In this document: positions 37,215 to 38,232 of the stretch, piece after piece
Position numbering within the stretch: the stretch's first letter is position 1
Layout: each line of letters begins with the position of its first letter
NCBI GenBank assembly: GCA_016199265.1
Contig: JACQGX010000258.1
Location: 1-38,232 of the forward strand
From: Chloroflexota bacterium
GTDB taxonomy: Bacteria > Chloroflexota > UBA11872 > UBA12225
Length of the DNA stretch: 38,232 bases
Reading direction: 5' to 3'
Program-made: the position numbers and the translations under genes
Notes under the pieces: generated by a model
What the model was told of the DNA's origin: nothing
The model's database searches: none
The model's input: only the letters and a program-made list of their open reading frames with translations

Positions 37215-38232
37215 CGTCGTGTTCCGTTCTTGCCACCGCTCGATCGCCAACTGGATCAGCCGGTCAATCAGCTCGCCGTACGAGATACCCGTCGCCTCCC
37301 ACAGCTTGGGGTACATACTGATCGGCGTGAAGCCCGGCAGCGTGTTGATCTCGTTGACCAGGATCTCGTGCGTGTCGCGCCGCACGAAGAAGTCGACGCG
37401 CGCCAGCCCGGCGCACTCGAGCGCCAGGAAGACCTTGACCGTGAGGTTGCGCACGCGCTCGCTCACCTCGGGAGGCAGCGGCGCCGGGATCAGGAGCTCC
37501 GATTTCCCGTCGAGGTATTTGGCGCGGTAGTCGTAGAACTCGTTGCACGGCACAATCTCGCCGGGTACCGATGCTTCCGGACGGTGGTTGCCGAGCACCG
37601 CCACCTCGATCTCGCGGCTGTCGACGAACTCCTCCACCAGGATCTTCTCGTCGTGCCGGAAGGCTTCGACGATCGCGTCGGGCAGCTCGGCGGCGTCGTG
37701 CACCTTGCTTATCCCCACGCTCGAGCCCAGATTGGCCGGCTTGACGAAGCACGGGTAGCCGAACCGCGATGCCTCCCGCAGCACGCCGTCGCGGTCCTCG
37801 CGCCACTGCCAGCGGCGGAACGAGACCCACTCGCCTACCGGCAGCCCGTGGTAGCGCAGGACCTCCTTCATCTTGACCTTGTCCATCCCCAACGCCGAGC
37901 CGAGCACACCGGCGCCGACGTAAGGGATGTTGGCCAACTCCAGGAATCCCTGCACGGTGCCGTCCTCGCCGTGAGGGCCGTGCAGCACGGGAAAGACGAC
38001 GTCGAGTGGTTCCTGGAGCGCCGCGCCGGCGCGCCCGTCGTCGAAGGTCACCAACGCGTGCGCCCGCGGGTCGGCGACGAGCGCAGTGCCTGGTGACCCG
38101 TTTTCAGATTCGGGCGCATCGACGGAGGCACCGCCGCCGGCGAGCAGCACCCGCGCCTGTGAGGGCTGCAGCCACTTGCCTTGCCTGGTGATGCCGATCG
38201 GCACGATCTCGTACTTCTCGGTGTCGACTGCC
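37212..38232 (-). CDS. ddl: D-alanine--D-alanine ligase, 5' end cut by the window edge
   Basis: VFPVLHGPHGEDGTVQGFLELANIPYVGAGVLGSALGMDK, EVNTLPGF-type NEINTLPGFTPISMYPKLW; frame stays open to the window end. Confidence 0.95.
   Translation of the reverse strand, partial: AVDTEKYEIVPIGITRQGKWLQPSQARVLLAGGGASVDAPESENGSPGTALVADPRAHALVTFDDGRAGAALQEPLDVVFPVLHGPHGEDGTVQGFLELANIPYVGAGVLGSALGMDKVKMKEVLRYHGLPVGEWVSFRRWQWREDRDGVLREASRFGYPCFVKPANLGSSVGISKVHDAAELPDAIVEAFRHDEKILVEEFVDSREIEVAVLGNHRPEASVPGEIVPCNEFYDYRAKYLDGKSELLIPAPLPPEVSERVRNLTVKVFLALECAGLARVDFFVRRDTHEILVNEINTLPGFTPISMYPKLWEATGISYGELIDRLIQLAIERWQERNTT

Overview
38.2 kb of GC-rich bacterial chromosome. Chloroflexota is my inference, mainly from the recurrent C-terminal domain of the BNR-propeller protein and the overall gene style. 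I saw no rRNA, tRNA, CRISPR array, transposase or prophage. The main content is ordinary metabolism and cell biology: HD phosphohydrolase, acyl-CoA synthetase, core MetE-like enzyme, RsmC-like methyltransferase, PAS histidine kinase, FAH-family hydrolase, DUF1537 kinase, glycyl-radical enzyme plus activase, CcdA/glutaredoxin/TlpA redox set, GroEL, two Mrp ATPases, a methylmalonyl-CoA mutase/thiolase/Hbd/enoyl-CoA hydratase cluster, HD-GYP, GalE, rhomboid, a double-domain KaiC-like ATPase with a response regulator, and Ddl. The most striking signal is between genes. Many intergenic gaps hold short tandem arrays of a 7-bp (sometimes 8-bp) word, with a different word at each locus. Several have a matching inverted array, giving hairpins with perfect arms of up to 28 bp. 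Most begin at, or overlap, the stop codon of the upstream gene. One family can be aligned without gaps: a 69-bp element with CTAGACCAA/TTGGTCTAG ends is present three times (1195-1263, 33224-33292, 36261-36329), each time in the sense orientation and in the same codon phase at a gene 3' end, so that it supplies (or once supplied) the stop codon. Other notable points are a CIRCE-controlled groEL with an unknown 72-aa ORF where groES might be expected, a glycyl-radical enzyme with unusual GCYEP and RVTGW motifs, a frameshifted methyltransferase remnant, and a REP-like repeat translated inside the mutase N-terminus.
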